From NCBI GenBank assembly GCA_014084085.1, contig NPFB01000001.1, positions 72,033-136,032 on the forward strand: a stretch of 64,000 nt of DNA. Direction: 5' to 3'. A program made the position numbers and the translations under genes. Each line of letters begins with the position of its first letter. Positions within the stretch are counted from its first letter, which is position 1. The notes beneath the pieces were generated by a model. The model had not been told where the DNA came from, made no database searches, and saw nothing but the letters and a program-made list of their open reading frames with translations. The stretch comes from Hondaea fermentalgiana (taxonomy: Eukaryota > Sar > Bigyra > Thraustochytrida > Thraustochytriidae). This document shows positions 18,391-27,480 of this stretch, piece by piece.

Positions 18391-21300
18391 ATGGTGCATG
18401 TCCGCATAATGTTCTTCTTTGTCGCAGCGCTGCTGCTCATTAGCAATGGAAAAGCGCGCACCATCGCAACCTATATTGACGAGACGCGCCAGACGAGGAT
18501 CTGCCCTCCTGGACATTACTGTATACAAAACGTCAAGACACCATGCGCAGCAGGGACGTACAATGGGGATGTCGGTAGCTCAGCGTGCCAGTCATGCCCC
18601 GCTGATGCAACATGTCCTCTTGGCAGCATCACACCTCGTCGTTCCATGCAAACGACGCTTACTGCCGCGCATACTAGCGTCGTTGCAAGCGTTGCTGATG
18701 ATCTTGAGATGGAATCTAACGCACAAGCAACCTGCGCGCCCAAGCTGGGTTTCTATTGCGTCAATGGGGTCCTCCAAGCCTGCCCTCGCGGGTATTACTG
18801 CGACAGCGCGGATGGCATTCCCAAGCCGTGTCCGGCAGACCTGGTCAGCTTTTGCCCCGAAGGGTCTTCGTCTCCGCAAATTGTAGGCGAGGGTCGCTAC
18901 GTGGATGCGGAAGTCCAAGAAGAGCGCATTTGCGAACGAGGGTTTTACTGTACGCAGGGCGTGCGAACACCATGTCCCGGCGGTACATTTGGAGAAACAC
19001 GCGGATTGAGCGATGCTGCCTGCTCTGGAAATTGCACAGCGGGCTATTTCTGTCCTGATGGCAGCATCAGTCCCGAACAAGAACCCTGCGTTGGGGCCGC
19101 GGATTATTGCCCCGACGCCTCTGCTGCTCCTCAGGTTACGGACCTCGGATACTATACGCCAAGAAATCGAACCATGCAAATCGAGTGCCCGATTGGATCA
19201 TACTGCGTGAGTGGCATGAAGATTCCTTGTCCAGCAGGCAGTGCCAACACGGACCGCACAGGCTTGCACGACCGATCACAATGTTCGCAGTGTCCAGCAG
19301 GCTATGTGTGTTATGCAGATCTTGCACAGAATTGCGGCGGCCCGCACCAGTACTGCCCTGCAGGCGACGCCAAGAATCCATTGACGGTTCCCGAAGGCTA
19401 CTACAGCGACACTGTCGATGGCGCGGCGCGAAAGACTACCCGAACAGAGTGCGATCACAGCTTGGCAGAGCCGTCGTGCAGACTCTATGGCTACGATGCG
19501 CTCTTGTATCAGAGCTTTACGATTGTTGGGGATCTTCTGTACCGAAGCGTGGCCAAAGTCTGCGAGCGCGGACACTACTGCATTGAAGGAGCCCGCTTCG
19601 AGTGCGCCCCGGGACGATACGGAGCCTCAGAGGGCCTCACCACGCAAGGGTGTTCTGGTCTTTGCAGCGCAGGATACTACTGTCCTGCTGCCTCGATCGT
19701 AAGTACGCAAATCGAGTGCCCATCCGGCGCATGGTACTGCCCAGAAGGAACAGGGACGCCGTATCCCGTGCAAACGGGCTACTATTCATCGGATGATCGC
19801 GCGAGCGAGCACATTTGCGAGCCTGGGCACTTTTGTGTGCGCGGGGTGAAACGAGTCTGCCCGGCAGGAACTTTCGGCGGCGAAGAAGGCCTTACAGGTC
19901 CATTATGTTCCGGCCGATGTCCGGCGGGCTTCTATTGCCCAGAAGGCTCGACAGAGGCACGAGCGAACGAATGCTCAAGTCCTGATGTATTCTGCCCTGT
20001 GGGCTCTGGCGAACCTCGAACAACACGTCCAGGATACTACACCAAGGCGGAACGCTCGAACGAATATGAATGCGAGCCGGGCAACTACTGTAAAGACGGT
20101 GTCAAGAGAGCTTGCCCTGGTGGCACTTTCGGCGATCAGGCCGCCTTGGCCAGCGCGGCGTGCGCTGGATCTTGTCCTGCGGGTTACTTTTGTCCCGAGG
20201 GAACTGTCGTGAACGATACATGGACGTGTCGCGATGCCTTGGCGTTGACCACTGACGACCAGACGTTTCGCGCCAACAACGTTGCAGATGATTCCTGCGT
20301 GGTCCATCTTTTGGACGTCTACCCCGAGCAATTCCTCGAGTTTTCCATTATTGGCGCTCGCAGGGAGTTTGATGTTTCCTCTTGGGACCTCGCTCATGCG
20401 AACATTGGCAGGTACGAGATTGCAAATTCGCTACGCTGGGATTCCGAGGAACTTGGCTTCCGCTCGCGCTCCAGCGATGAGAACATGCGCAAAGAGGTGA
20501 GCAATGAGACGTTGCAGTCGGGTTGGCGACCGGACGCAGGCCCGAAGACCATGTGTTTTTGGAAAAAGTTCAAGTCCTCTTACATTTTCGGCATTGACGG
20601 TCTTCGTAAGGACGAGGCTGAAAACGACTACTTTTTTGTCGGCACGCATTGGTCACATCGGGATCGCATTTATGCAAGTGCGGGCCCGACATTGGGCGGA
20701 TATGGATCTGAAAGCTCTGTGGTGGCAAGCAACGAATGGATCTTTTATTGTCTCGCTTCGGGCGGCAATGGGGGTACAGCAGAAGCCTACATGGCGAGTC
20801 CGACGGACCTCGCGCCCAAGCTGATGTGGAGCCAGAACGACAATGGCGCAGACCGCGGTGTCCTCGCAGGAAGCACATTGTCGGTAGAGTACGGTCGCGA
20901 CATGTCTGATGCAGTATATGGAGGCTTTATTCATTGGAACGCACATCTGAACGCGTCCGAAATTCTCAATGCGCACCAAGTGACAAAGTACTTTTATCAG
21001 AACGACGCGCGTCCCGTTCGCGAGTTGCACTGCGGGGCATACCCATCAACGGAATGGAATCAAGGTTTCTTGGGCCGCCATGTTGGCCCAGTGCCTAGCA
21101 TCCATTATGAGAAAGACGCTCAGGGCAACTATCAGCCCGTGTCAAACACGCCTGGCATATATCAGGCCAAGGAGTTTGTCGTGCCAAACCTTCCCCGAGC
21201 GCTCGATAACTCTGAGGCAATGCTCTTTTGCCCAGAGGGAAGTCCTCAGCCTCGAATGGCCAAACTTGGGTATTACACCAATGACGCTCGAACGGTGCAG

Positions 21301-21564
21301 CTCAAGTGTCCATTGGGCTCTTTTTGTATGCAAGGCATGAAAAAGCCATGCCCTGCAGGGACTTTCGGCGACCGCGAAGGCCTTGCTTCAGCGCTGTGCA
21401 GTGGATACTGTCCAGCGGGTGCGGCATGTCCTGAGGGCACATCCAAGCCTCTTGCATGTCCGGATCTTTGGTACGCCCCCCCGGGCTCTGCTTCGTGCGT
21501 AGCGTGCGGCACAGCGCAGGCTACATGCAAGACATCAAGAAATTGTTGCGTGATGTCTTTGTGA
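18391..21564 (+). CDS. secreted protein with GCC2/GCC3 (ephrin-receptor-like) Cys repeats and a LamG-like insert
   Basis: 1057 residues. The ATG at 18391 puts a good signal peptide (hydrophobic core FFFVAALLLI) at the N-terminus; earlier in-frame ATGs from 18268 would bury it. From about residue 30 to 610 there are many Cys repeats of the form YYC-x-G-x-x-x-PCPAGTFG and GYYCPEGS, typical of the GCC2_GCC3/ephrin-receptor-like family found in large protist surface proteins. A stretch without repeats (about 615-930) has the look of a concanavalin/LamG-like fold (residues around FWKKF, GGYGSESSV, WSQNDNG). Cys repeats then resume to the C-terminus. No TM segment or GPI tail is obvious, so it is probably secreted or wall-associated. 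Ligand unknown. Confidence 0.75.
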   Translation: MVHVRIMFFFVAALLLISNGKARTIATYIDETRQTRICPPGHYCIQNVKTPCAAGTYNGDVGSSACQSCPADATCPLGSITPRRSMQTTLTAAHTSVVASVADDLEMESNAQATCAPKLGFYCVNGVLQACPRGYYCDSADGIPKPCPADLVSFCPEGSSSPQIVGEGRYVDAEVQEERICERGFYCTQGVRTPCPGGTFGETRGLSDAACSGNCTAGYFCPDGSISPEQEPCVGAADYCPDASAAPQVTDLGYYTPRNRTMQIECPIGSYCVSGMKIPCPAGSANTDRTGLHDRSQCSQCPAGYVCYADLAQNCGGPHQYCPAGDAKNPLTVPEGYYSDTVDGAARKTTRTECDHSLAEPSCRLYGYDALLYQSFTIVGDLLYRSVAKVCERGHYCIEGARFECAPGRYGASEGLTTQGCSGLCSAGYYCPAASIVSTQIECPSGAWYCPEGTGTPYPVQTGYYSSDDRASEHICEPGHFCVRGVKRVCPAGTFGGEEGLTGPLCSGRCPAGFYCPEGSTEARANECSSPDVFCPVGSGEPRTTRPGYYTKAERSNEYECEPGNYCKDGVKRACPGGTFGDQAALASAACAGSCPAGYFCPEGTVVNDTWTCRDALALTTDDQTFRANNVADDSCVVHLLDVYPEQFLEFSIIGARREFDVSSWDLAHANIGRYEIANSLRWDSEELGFRSRSSDENMRKEVSNETLQSGWRPDAGPKTMCFWKKFKSSYIFGIDGLRKDEAENDYFFVGTHWSHRDRIYASAGPTLGGYGSESSVVASNEWIFYCLASGGNGGTAEAYMASPTDLAPKLMWSQNDNGADRGVLAGSTLSVEYGRDMSDAVYGGFIHWNAHLNASEILNAHQVTKYFYQNDARPVRELHCGAYPSTEWNQGFLGRHVGPVPSIHYEKDAQGNYQPVSNTPGIYQAKEFVVPNLPRALDNSEAMLFCPEGSPQPRMAKLGYYTNDARTVQLKCPLGSFCMQGMKKPCPAGTFGDREGLASALCSGYCPAGAACPEGTSKPLACPDLWYAPPGSASCVACGTAQATCKTSRNCCVMSL

Positions 21565-21984
21565 TTGAATCAAGGAGAAAAAGTGTTTCAATGGATGAAT
21601 GAAGCGCTCCGAAAGGCATGACTCAGGGGTTTGGCCTGGAGGGGGCGACAAACCGACAAACTCCATTTCCCCCAAATGACCAGAGTAGCAATATTTGCTC
21701 TGAACGTTCACGCGTAGAAAAGAGCGAGCTCTACGCACCACCGAAAATGCTGTGTTTGACTCACACTCTAAAGATGCCGATCTCGACGCTGCAGGCTCGC
21801 TAGACAAGAAGAGCAAGCGAAATATGTAAACAAACCTGCTGCTGATGATAATGATGGTGATGTCAAAGAATGTTTACTCATGGTCTGAAAGGGGAATACG
21901 TGGGTATAGAATCGAGATAGAGCAGCGAGGCAACTTGATGATGATGATGATGATGATGATGATCAAAAAAGAAGCCTGCATACC
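21565..21984. other. convergent 3' spacer with (ATG)n tract
   Basis: 420 bases between the stops of the Cys-repeat gene and argininosuccinate synthase. A (GAT)9 tract lies at 21937-21963, about 20 bases downstream of the synthase stop, so in its 3' UTR. Confidence 0.55.
21937..21963. repeat. (GAT)9 microsatellite
   Basis: Perfect trinucleotide tract in the presumed 3' UTR of argininosuccinate synthase. Confidence 0.9.
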
Positions 21985-23409
21985 TTACCAGTTGGTGCCA
22001 AAGTCGGTGTCACGCTTCTTGGTGGCCTTGAGGCGGTTGGCCAGCGTGTTAATGAAGCCGGTGCCGGCAGTGGGGTCAAAGCCACCGTGCTCGTCCATGC
22101 TGACAAGAGCCTCGGAGTAGAGCGAGTTGGGCGAAGAGCGGCCACGGCACATGATGTTGGCCTTGTGGAGGCGGATATGGGCCTCGCCAGTGACGGTGCG
22201 CTGGGCGTACTCCATGGAGTGCTTGAGGTAGGCCATCTCGGGCGAGAACCAGTAGCCGTTGTAGACGAGCTCGGCGTACTTGAGGGAGAGCTGGTCGCGA
22301 ATGCGCATGACCTCGCGGTCAAGGCAGAGGAGCTCGAGGTCGTGGTGGGCGGCGTAGAGGATGGAGCCGCCGGGGGTCTCGTAGCAGCCGCGGGACTTGA
22401 GGCCGACGTAGCGGTTCTCGACAATGTCGATGCGGCCGACGCCGTGCTCGCCGCCAATCGTGTTCAGGTAATCAAAGATCTCGAGGGAGCCAGTGATCTC
22501 CTTGCCCTCGGTCTTGTTGACGACCTTGGAGGGAATGCCGGACTCGAAGGAGATGGTGAGGTCGACGGGCTGGTCGGGGGTGTCCATGATCTCGCGGGAC
22601 TTCTTCTTGAGGACCATGCCGGGGTAGTCCTCGGTGCCGGGGAAGGCGGGGTCCTCGAGCTCGCCGGACTCGTAGCTGATGTGGAGCATGTTCTCGTCCT
22701 CACTGTACGAGTGCTTCTTGGTCTGGGAGATGGGGATATTGAACTGCGAGGCGTAGTCGATGAGGTCCTGGCGGCCCTGGAACTTGTCGCAGTAGGTGGG
22801 GTCGCGCCAGAGGGTGACGCACTTGAGGTTGGGGTCCATGCCGAGGTAGCAGAGCTCGAAGCGGACCTGGTCGTTGCCCTTGCCGGTGGAGCCGTGGCTG
22901 ATGTGCGTGGCGCCCTCGTTGTGGCAGATCTCGACCTGGCGCTTGCCGATGGCCGGGCGGGCGATGGAGGTGCCCAGGAGGTAGCGTCCCTCGTAGATGG
23001 CGTTGGCGGCGATCATGGGGTAGACGAAGTCGTCGACGAACTCCTGGCGGAGGTCTTCGCAGTAGAAGGCGTAGGCGCCGCTAAGCTCGGCCTTGCGCTT
23101 GATCTCCTCCTTGTCCTCTTCGGTCTTGACATCGTCCTGGCCGAGGTCGGCGATGTAGGCAGCGACCTCGAAGCCGAGCTCGTTCACAAGATACGCGAGC
23201 TGCGTGCTGGTATCCAGGCCGCCCGAGTACGCGAGCACGAGCTTGGGCTTGCTCTCGTCCGGCTTGCGGAACTCCGTGCGGTTGAACTGGCGTCCGCCCG
23301 CGGCCGCCGCGAGGCCGCGCGTCGTCATGCCCACGCCCGCCGCCGACTTCTGCACAAGCTTGCCGCCTGCCGCCGCCAGGCTGCGTCCGCGCATCGCCGC
23401 CGCCAGCAT
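21985..23409 (-). CDS. ASS1: argininosuccinate synthase with mitochondrial-type presequence
   Basis: 474 residues from the first in-frame ATG (23409); upstream extension is only through a GTG. The enzyme joins citrulline and aspartate using ATP in arginine synthesis and the urea cycle. Visible: the pyrophosphate loop AYSGGLDTS (residues 60-68), the STGKGNDQVRFE segment, and a complete C-terminus that aligns in outline with the family. The family is usually 400-415 residues; here about 50 extra N-terminal residues are Ala/Gly/Arg/Ser-rich with no acid before Glu46, which looks like a mitochondrial presequence. It is divergent from the epoxide hydrolase gene across 2 kb of repeat-rich DNA. Confidence 0.93.
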   Translation of the reverse strand: MLAAAMRGRSLAAAGGKLVQKSAAGVGMTTRGLAAAAGGRQFNRTEFRKPDESKPKLVLAYSGGLDTSTQLAYLVNELGFEVAAYIADLGQDDVKTEEDKEEIKRKAELSGAYAFYCEDLRQEFVDDFVYPMIAANAIYEGRYLLGTSIARPAIGKRQVEICHNEGATHISHGSTGKGNDQVRFELCYLGMDPNLKCVTLWRDPTYCDKFQGRQDLIDYASQFNIPISQTKKHSYSEDENMLHISYESGELEDPAFPGTEDYPGMVLKKKSREIMDTPDQPVDLTISFESGIPSKVVNKTEGKEITGSLEIFDYLNTIGGEHGVGRIDIVENRYVGLKSRGCYETPGGSILYAAHHDLELLCLDREVMRIRDQLSLKYAELVYNGYWFSPEMAYLKHSMEYAQRTVTGEAHIRLHKANIMCRGRSSPNSLYSEALVSMDEHGGFDPTAGTGFINTLANRLKATKKRDTDFGTNW

Positions 23410-23589
23410 CTTGCCTTCTCCCTCGCCCGCGCTGCCGTCTGCGCGCCGCTGCTCCTCCGCGCTCTGCTGCCGCTCCCTCGCTCCCTCGCTCGATCGCTCG
23501 CTGGCTGCGCGTCGGCCTTGGCTTTGCGGGTCTGCTGCCGCGGCTTTCCCTTCTTCGCCAGCCACGCATCCGGCGCCGCATCACCGGCG

Positions 23590-23860
23590 CAGTGTGGTGC
23601 ACTGCGCTGCGCTGCACTGCAATACAATGCACTGCAATACAATGCACTGCACTGCAATGCACTGCAGTGCAATGCAATGCAGTGCCATGCAGTGCGATGC
23701 AATGCAATGCAATGCAGGGCAGGGCACGGCAAGGCGGTGCAGCCAGTGCAATGGAGAAGAAGCAGCGCAGCGCAGCACAAAGCAAAGCAAGGCAAGGCAA
23801 AGCAAGGCAACGCAAAGCAAGGCAAGGCAAGGCAGTGCATGCAGCAACGCGAAGCCAACG
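23590..23860. repeat. degenerate pentamer array (TGCAR, then GCAAR)
   Basis: About 270 bases made mostly of five-base steps: TGCAC, TGCAA and TGCAG at the left, passing to GCAAA and GCAAG at the right (23780-23840). In the sense direction of argininosuccinate synthase it reads TTGCN. It is 180-450 bases upstream of that start codon. Confidence 0.85.
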
Positions 23861-23977
23861 CGAAGCAGACGCGAGCACAGCGGATGCAGGCAGCAGGCAG
23901 AGCAAGCTACAACTTGGTGCAGTGCACCGCAGCGGAAGCGGTGCAATCCAGAAGCGCCAACGCGATGCAGCGCCAAG

Positions 23978-24009
23978 CCCATGCGATGCGATGCGATGCG
24001 ATGCGATGC
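23978..24009. repeat. (GCGAT)n pentanucleotide repeat
   Basis: About six tandem GCGAT/TGCGA units in the same divergent spacer. Confidence 0.85.
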
Positions 24010-24095
24010 CCGAGACCTGGAGGCCGCGGCCCAGACGCATGGGGAGGACTTCTTGAGACGTGCTCTCGAGGAGCGCAGGTCCGCGCTGGCGAGGC

Positions 24096-24128
24096 AGGGA
24101 GGGAGGGAGGGAGGGAAGGAGGGAGGGC
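24096..24128 (+). repeat. (GGGA)n tract, G-quadruplex-capable
   Basis: At least six GGG runs separated by one or two A on the plus strand, meeting the usual G3+N1-7 quadruplex pattern. Confidence 0.75.
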
Positions 24129-25445
24129 CGGCGGGGGCTGGCTGCAAGGAAAGCAGGAAGGAAGAAGCGAGGGCTACGCGCACACACGCGGTGGTACTAG
24201 CACCCCAGCCTACTATACAGCCTCCTGCAGCTGCGCTGTGCACACACGCACAGTGCTGCGCTGCGGCATCAGCCACACACAAACAACGAGCAGCAGCAGC
24301 ACGCCGCGGCGTGCGCTGCACTGCAAGCAAGGCGTCCAAACAACTCGTGGAGGGCGAGGCATCGCGATCGACAGAGCGCTTGATCGATGGACACTCGCCG
24401 GCCCGGCACGGAGAGCGAGAGCGGCCCGGCGTCCATCGGCGCGGCGCAGAAGCCGGGGCCGAGGAGCGAGATGCAGGTGGCTGCCGTCAGCAGAGCAGAG
24501 CAGGCGACTGCGAGCTCCCTCCGCTTCCCACCGGCCTCCCGATCGGGCCGGACCCGGAAGGCGGCTTGGGTGGACATCGAGGGTGGTCGTCAACGGGTTG
24601 GTTGACATAATCAGCGTCGACAACAAGGCCAAGCCGCCCGAAGATCCATCCGGCAGTGGCCATGGTGGTGTGGCTGGCAGTGGCACTGGTGGCTGGCGAA
24701 GCAGAGGCGGCAGGCTGACTGTGAATGTTGCACGGGACTCATTCGCTGGCTGCAGCAGCAGCTGCAGCTGCTCCGGGCCGTCGATGGTCAGGAGTGGAAG
24801 TGAGCGCCTGCCGCACAAGCAGTTGCAGTGCACGATTGCTCGCAGGAGAGCTTTGGCTCGCAGGAGGAGATCAACGACGAGACCTGGCGGAAAGGGTGTT
24901 TCTCGCGGGTTCGACATTGTGCCGGAGATGTAGTCAATGCAGCTGCAGCTGCAGTGCCCGCTGGGTTCGCCTGAGCGATGGATGGTCCATGCCGCATGGC
25001 CAAAAAGGATGCAGTGCGTCCCATTCCATCATACATCCACCACCAGTTCTGCAGCATTGACAGTGAGAGCACGCAAACCCTGATCAGAGCTCTCTCCTTC
25101 GATCGGCGGAGGAACCGAGGGCGCGCGAGACGCCCGCGGAGACAGGCTCAAGATCCGCAAGCTCGACGCAAGTCGCAGGGAGCGAGCGAAGAGAAATGCA
25201 ACCCGGCCATGGCATGATGGCGACGGCGAGCGCCTCGACCTCGCAGAGTCCACGGCCCGCGTGAGGCGAGCAAGCTGGCAAGCCAAGAACTCGGACGAGG
25301 AGGAGACCCACCTCGAAGACACGGACGCGCGCTGCGCACGCACCCACGCACGCACGTCGGCACGCTCATCGGCACGTCTGCACGCGCGACTCCAGCTAGA
25401 ACCAGCGAGGCAGGCAGGGAAGGAAGGAGAAAGAGAAAGGAAGTC

Positions 25446-26858
25446 ATGACGACGGAAAGGTTCGCCCTCCACGTGCCCGACGCGACGCTGGAGGACCTGC
25501 GCGAGAGGCTCGCGAATCGGGACCTTAGCTGGCTGAGCGACTTCGTCCCGCCTGAACGCGGAGATCTCCCCGACCTCCGGGCCGATGAAAGGCTCGCCAC
25601 CTCGTACGCCAACGAAAATTACAGCGTCTCCGGGTCACCCTCAGCCTGGAGGTACGGCATCGACCCGGAGATTCTCGAGGACGTGCTCAAGTACTTTGAG
25701 ACGGACTTTCTCGACAACTGGCGCGAGAAAGAAGCCAAGCTCAATGAATTGCCGCAATACATTGCCGAGGTCGAACCAGGTGTAAAGATCCACTACATCC
25801 ACGCACGATGCGCTGCCGGCGATCAAGCGCTGACCGTCTTCTTGCTGCACGGATGGCCCTCAACCCTCTTTGACCACCACAAAGTTGTGCCCCATCTTAT
25901 CGCACGAGGATACAACGTCATTGTGCCATCGATTCCTGGTTTCGGCTATTCGCAGATTACCGGGGATCTGGTGCCGCACAGCGGCGCGGTTCGCACCGCC
26001 GAGCTTTACGACAAGCTCGCCTGCGAGGTGCTCGGGCTTCCCGCCTATGCTGTGCAGGGCGGCGACTGGGGTGGGGCCATCGGTACAATAATGGCTGCTC
26101 GCTCGAGCCACTGTATTGCTCTTCATTTGAACCTGCCCGTTGCTATGGTCACGAAACGGTTTTCTCTGCTCAATGCGAACAAGGTCGCTCGTCTCGCAGC
26201 ATACGCTCTTGCTCCTTCGTGGACGCTTGGCCCGCGCGAAGCTTCTGCAGCAGAAAACCTCGTCGCGTTTCTCCGAACGAACACGGGATACTTTCTGCAG
26301 CATGTTACGAAACCCGCAACGCTGGGCCACGCGCTGCGCGAGTCCCCGGCAGGCCTTGTGGCCTGGATCATGGAGAAGTTCTACATTTGCACAGACTTTC
26401 GCAGCACTGGCAATGTTTTTGATGCCGTGTCCAAGGACGAAATCCTCACCACCGTCATGATGTTCTGGGCGACTGACTCCATTGCCTCTTCTATGGCCTT
26501 TTACCGCCACTGCCGCAACCTCGCAGATGAGCTTCCCGATTTTGTCAGCGTGCCAACAGCGCTTCTGGTGGCGCCCTGCGAGCCCCTTCAAATGCCTCGC
26601 CGTCTCATGGACCTCTCGTTCAACGTTCGCCGCTACACAGAGCTTGACGTGGGCGGCCATTTTCTACCAATGGAGCAGCCCGAACTCTTGGCGAACGACC
26701 TCGCAGCCTTTTTGAAAGAGGTTGGTGCCGTGTCGCCCACGTCGCGGCCCGTTCGTGCAGAGCTTTCCTCCTTGCAAATGCTCCGCGCAAGTCTTCCGCT
26801 CGTGTCGTTGCCCGTCATGGTGGGTGGGGCTGCAGCTCTGATTCGGAGCCGGCTGTGA
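25446..26858 (+). CDS. microsomal-type epoxide hydrolase (alpha/beta hydrolase)
   Basis: 470 residues starting at the ATG at 25446. The N-terminal 120 residues match the epoxide hydrolase N-terminal segment (FALHVPDATLEDLRERL, then the DWREKE-like NWREKEAKLN). The catalytic core shows the HGWP oxyanion motif (His135), the nucleophile Asp207 in GGDWGG, and likely triad partners Glu379 and His405 (GGHFLPMEQPELL). This fits the EPHX1/juvenile-hormone-epoxide-hydrolase family, which adds water to epoxides. The usual N-terminal membrane anchor is absent. Instead a hydrophobic stretch near residues 448-466, followed by RSRL at the end, may be a tail anchor. Substrate unknown. Confidence 0.9.
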   Translation: MTTERFALHVPDATLEDLRERLANRDLSWLSDFVPPERGDLPDLRADERLATSYANENYSVSGSPSAWRYGIDPEILEDVLKYFETDFLDNWREKEAKLNELPQYIAEVEPGVKIHYIHARCAAGDQALTVFLLHGWPSTLFDHHKVVPHLIARGYNVIVPSIPGFGYSQITGDLVPHSGAVRTAELYDKLACEVLGLPAYAVQGGDWGGAIGTIMAARSSHCIALHLNLPVAMVTKRFSLLNANKVARLAAYALAPSWTLGPREASAAENLVAFLRTNTGYFLQHVTKPATLGHALRESPAGLVAWIMEKFYICTDFRSTGNVFDAVSKDEILTTVMMFWATDSIASSMAFYRHCRNLADELPDFVSVPTALLVAPCEPLQMPRRLMDLSFNVRRYTELDVGGHFLPMEQPELLANDLAAFLKEVGAVSPTSRPVRAELSSLQMLRASLPLVSLPVMVGGAAALIRSRL

Positions 26859-27480
26859 CCTCTTTCCTTCCATTATCGAAACACAATGTCGCACTCAGAT
26901 GCAGCAGCATATCTAATTTTATAATGTGATGTTCCACTTCCCCATCTTTGGCGAAAGTGTATTGCTTCGCCCTTTTATTGTCAACATTTCTCACGATAAC
27001 ATACGAGGCTGTGGTTCTCTATGGAACGCATGGGCGACACGTTGCAAAAGACGCATCATGAAAGGGAAACTGAGGCAAACCAACGAAGGAGGGTGCCACG
27101 CTCGTCACACATGAGCTTGTTGTTTTTGTTTGACAACAGTACTTCGAATTGGTAATACGAATCAACATACGGATTAGCTTCTCGCATTGACGTCCTTTAT
27201 CGATTCGTACTTTTGCTTTTGCTTTTGCTTTTGCTTTTGATGTCAAAGCTCTGAAGTGGAGACGAAGAAAATCATCGAGAAATTTCATTTGCGCACTCGC
27301 TCGCTCCACTTGACTGACAGAGTCTTTTCGTGAAACAAGTTTTTTGGTGTTGTTTCCAACAGCGACATCAAGTCAAGACGAAAGAAAAGGAAACATACGA
27401 GATTGTTTGTTTTTGTTTTTGTTTTTTGTTCTTTTGTTTTTTCAAACGGAATGGATGAACGACGCGTCGCGGAAGATGTA
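26859..27480. other. convergent 3' spacer
   Basis: 622 AT-rich bases between the epoxide hydrolase and RCC1-BTB stops. Contains (TTTTGC)5 at 27211-27239 and a T/G-rich run at 27404-27440. No gene seen. Confidence 0.55.
27211..27239. repeat. (TTTTGC)5 hexanucleotide repeat
   Basis: Perfect hexamer repeat in the convergent spacer, 240 bases beyond the RCC1-BTB stop. Confidence 0.85.

Larger units (their letters stand above)
23410..25445. other. 2 kb divergent spacer packed with simple repeats
   Basis: Lies between the divergent starts of argininosuccinate synthase and the epoxide hydrolase. It holds the pentamer array at 23590-23860, a (GCGAT)n run at 23978-24009, and a GGGA-repeat at 24096-24128. 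Long plus-strand open frames across it (to 948 codons) are antisense shadows of the synthase continued through repeat DNA, so I call no gene. Confidence 0.6.

Noticed and set aside
22087..24933. 948-codon plus-strand open frame over argininosuccinate synthase and its upstream repeats
   Set aside because: The first part is antisense to the synthase and the rest translates simple repeats in low-complexity runs.
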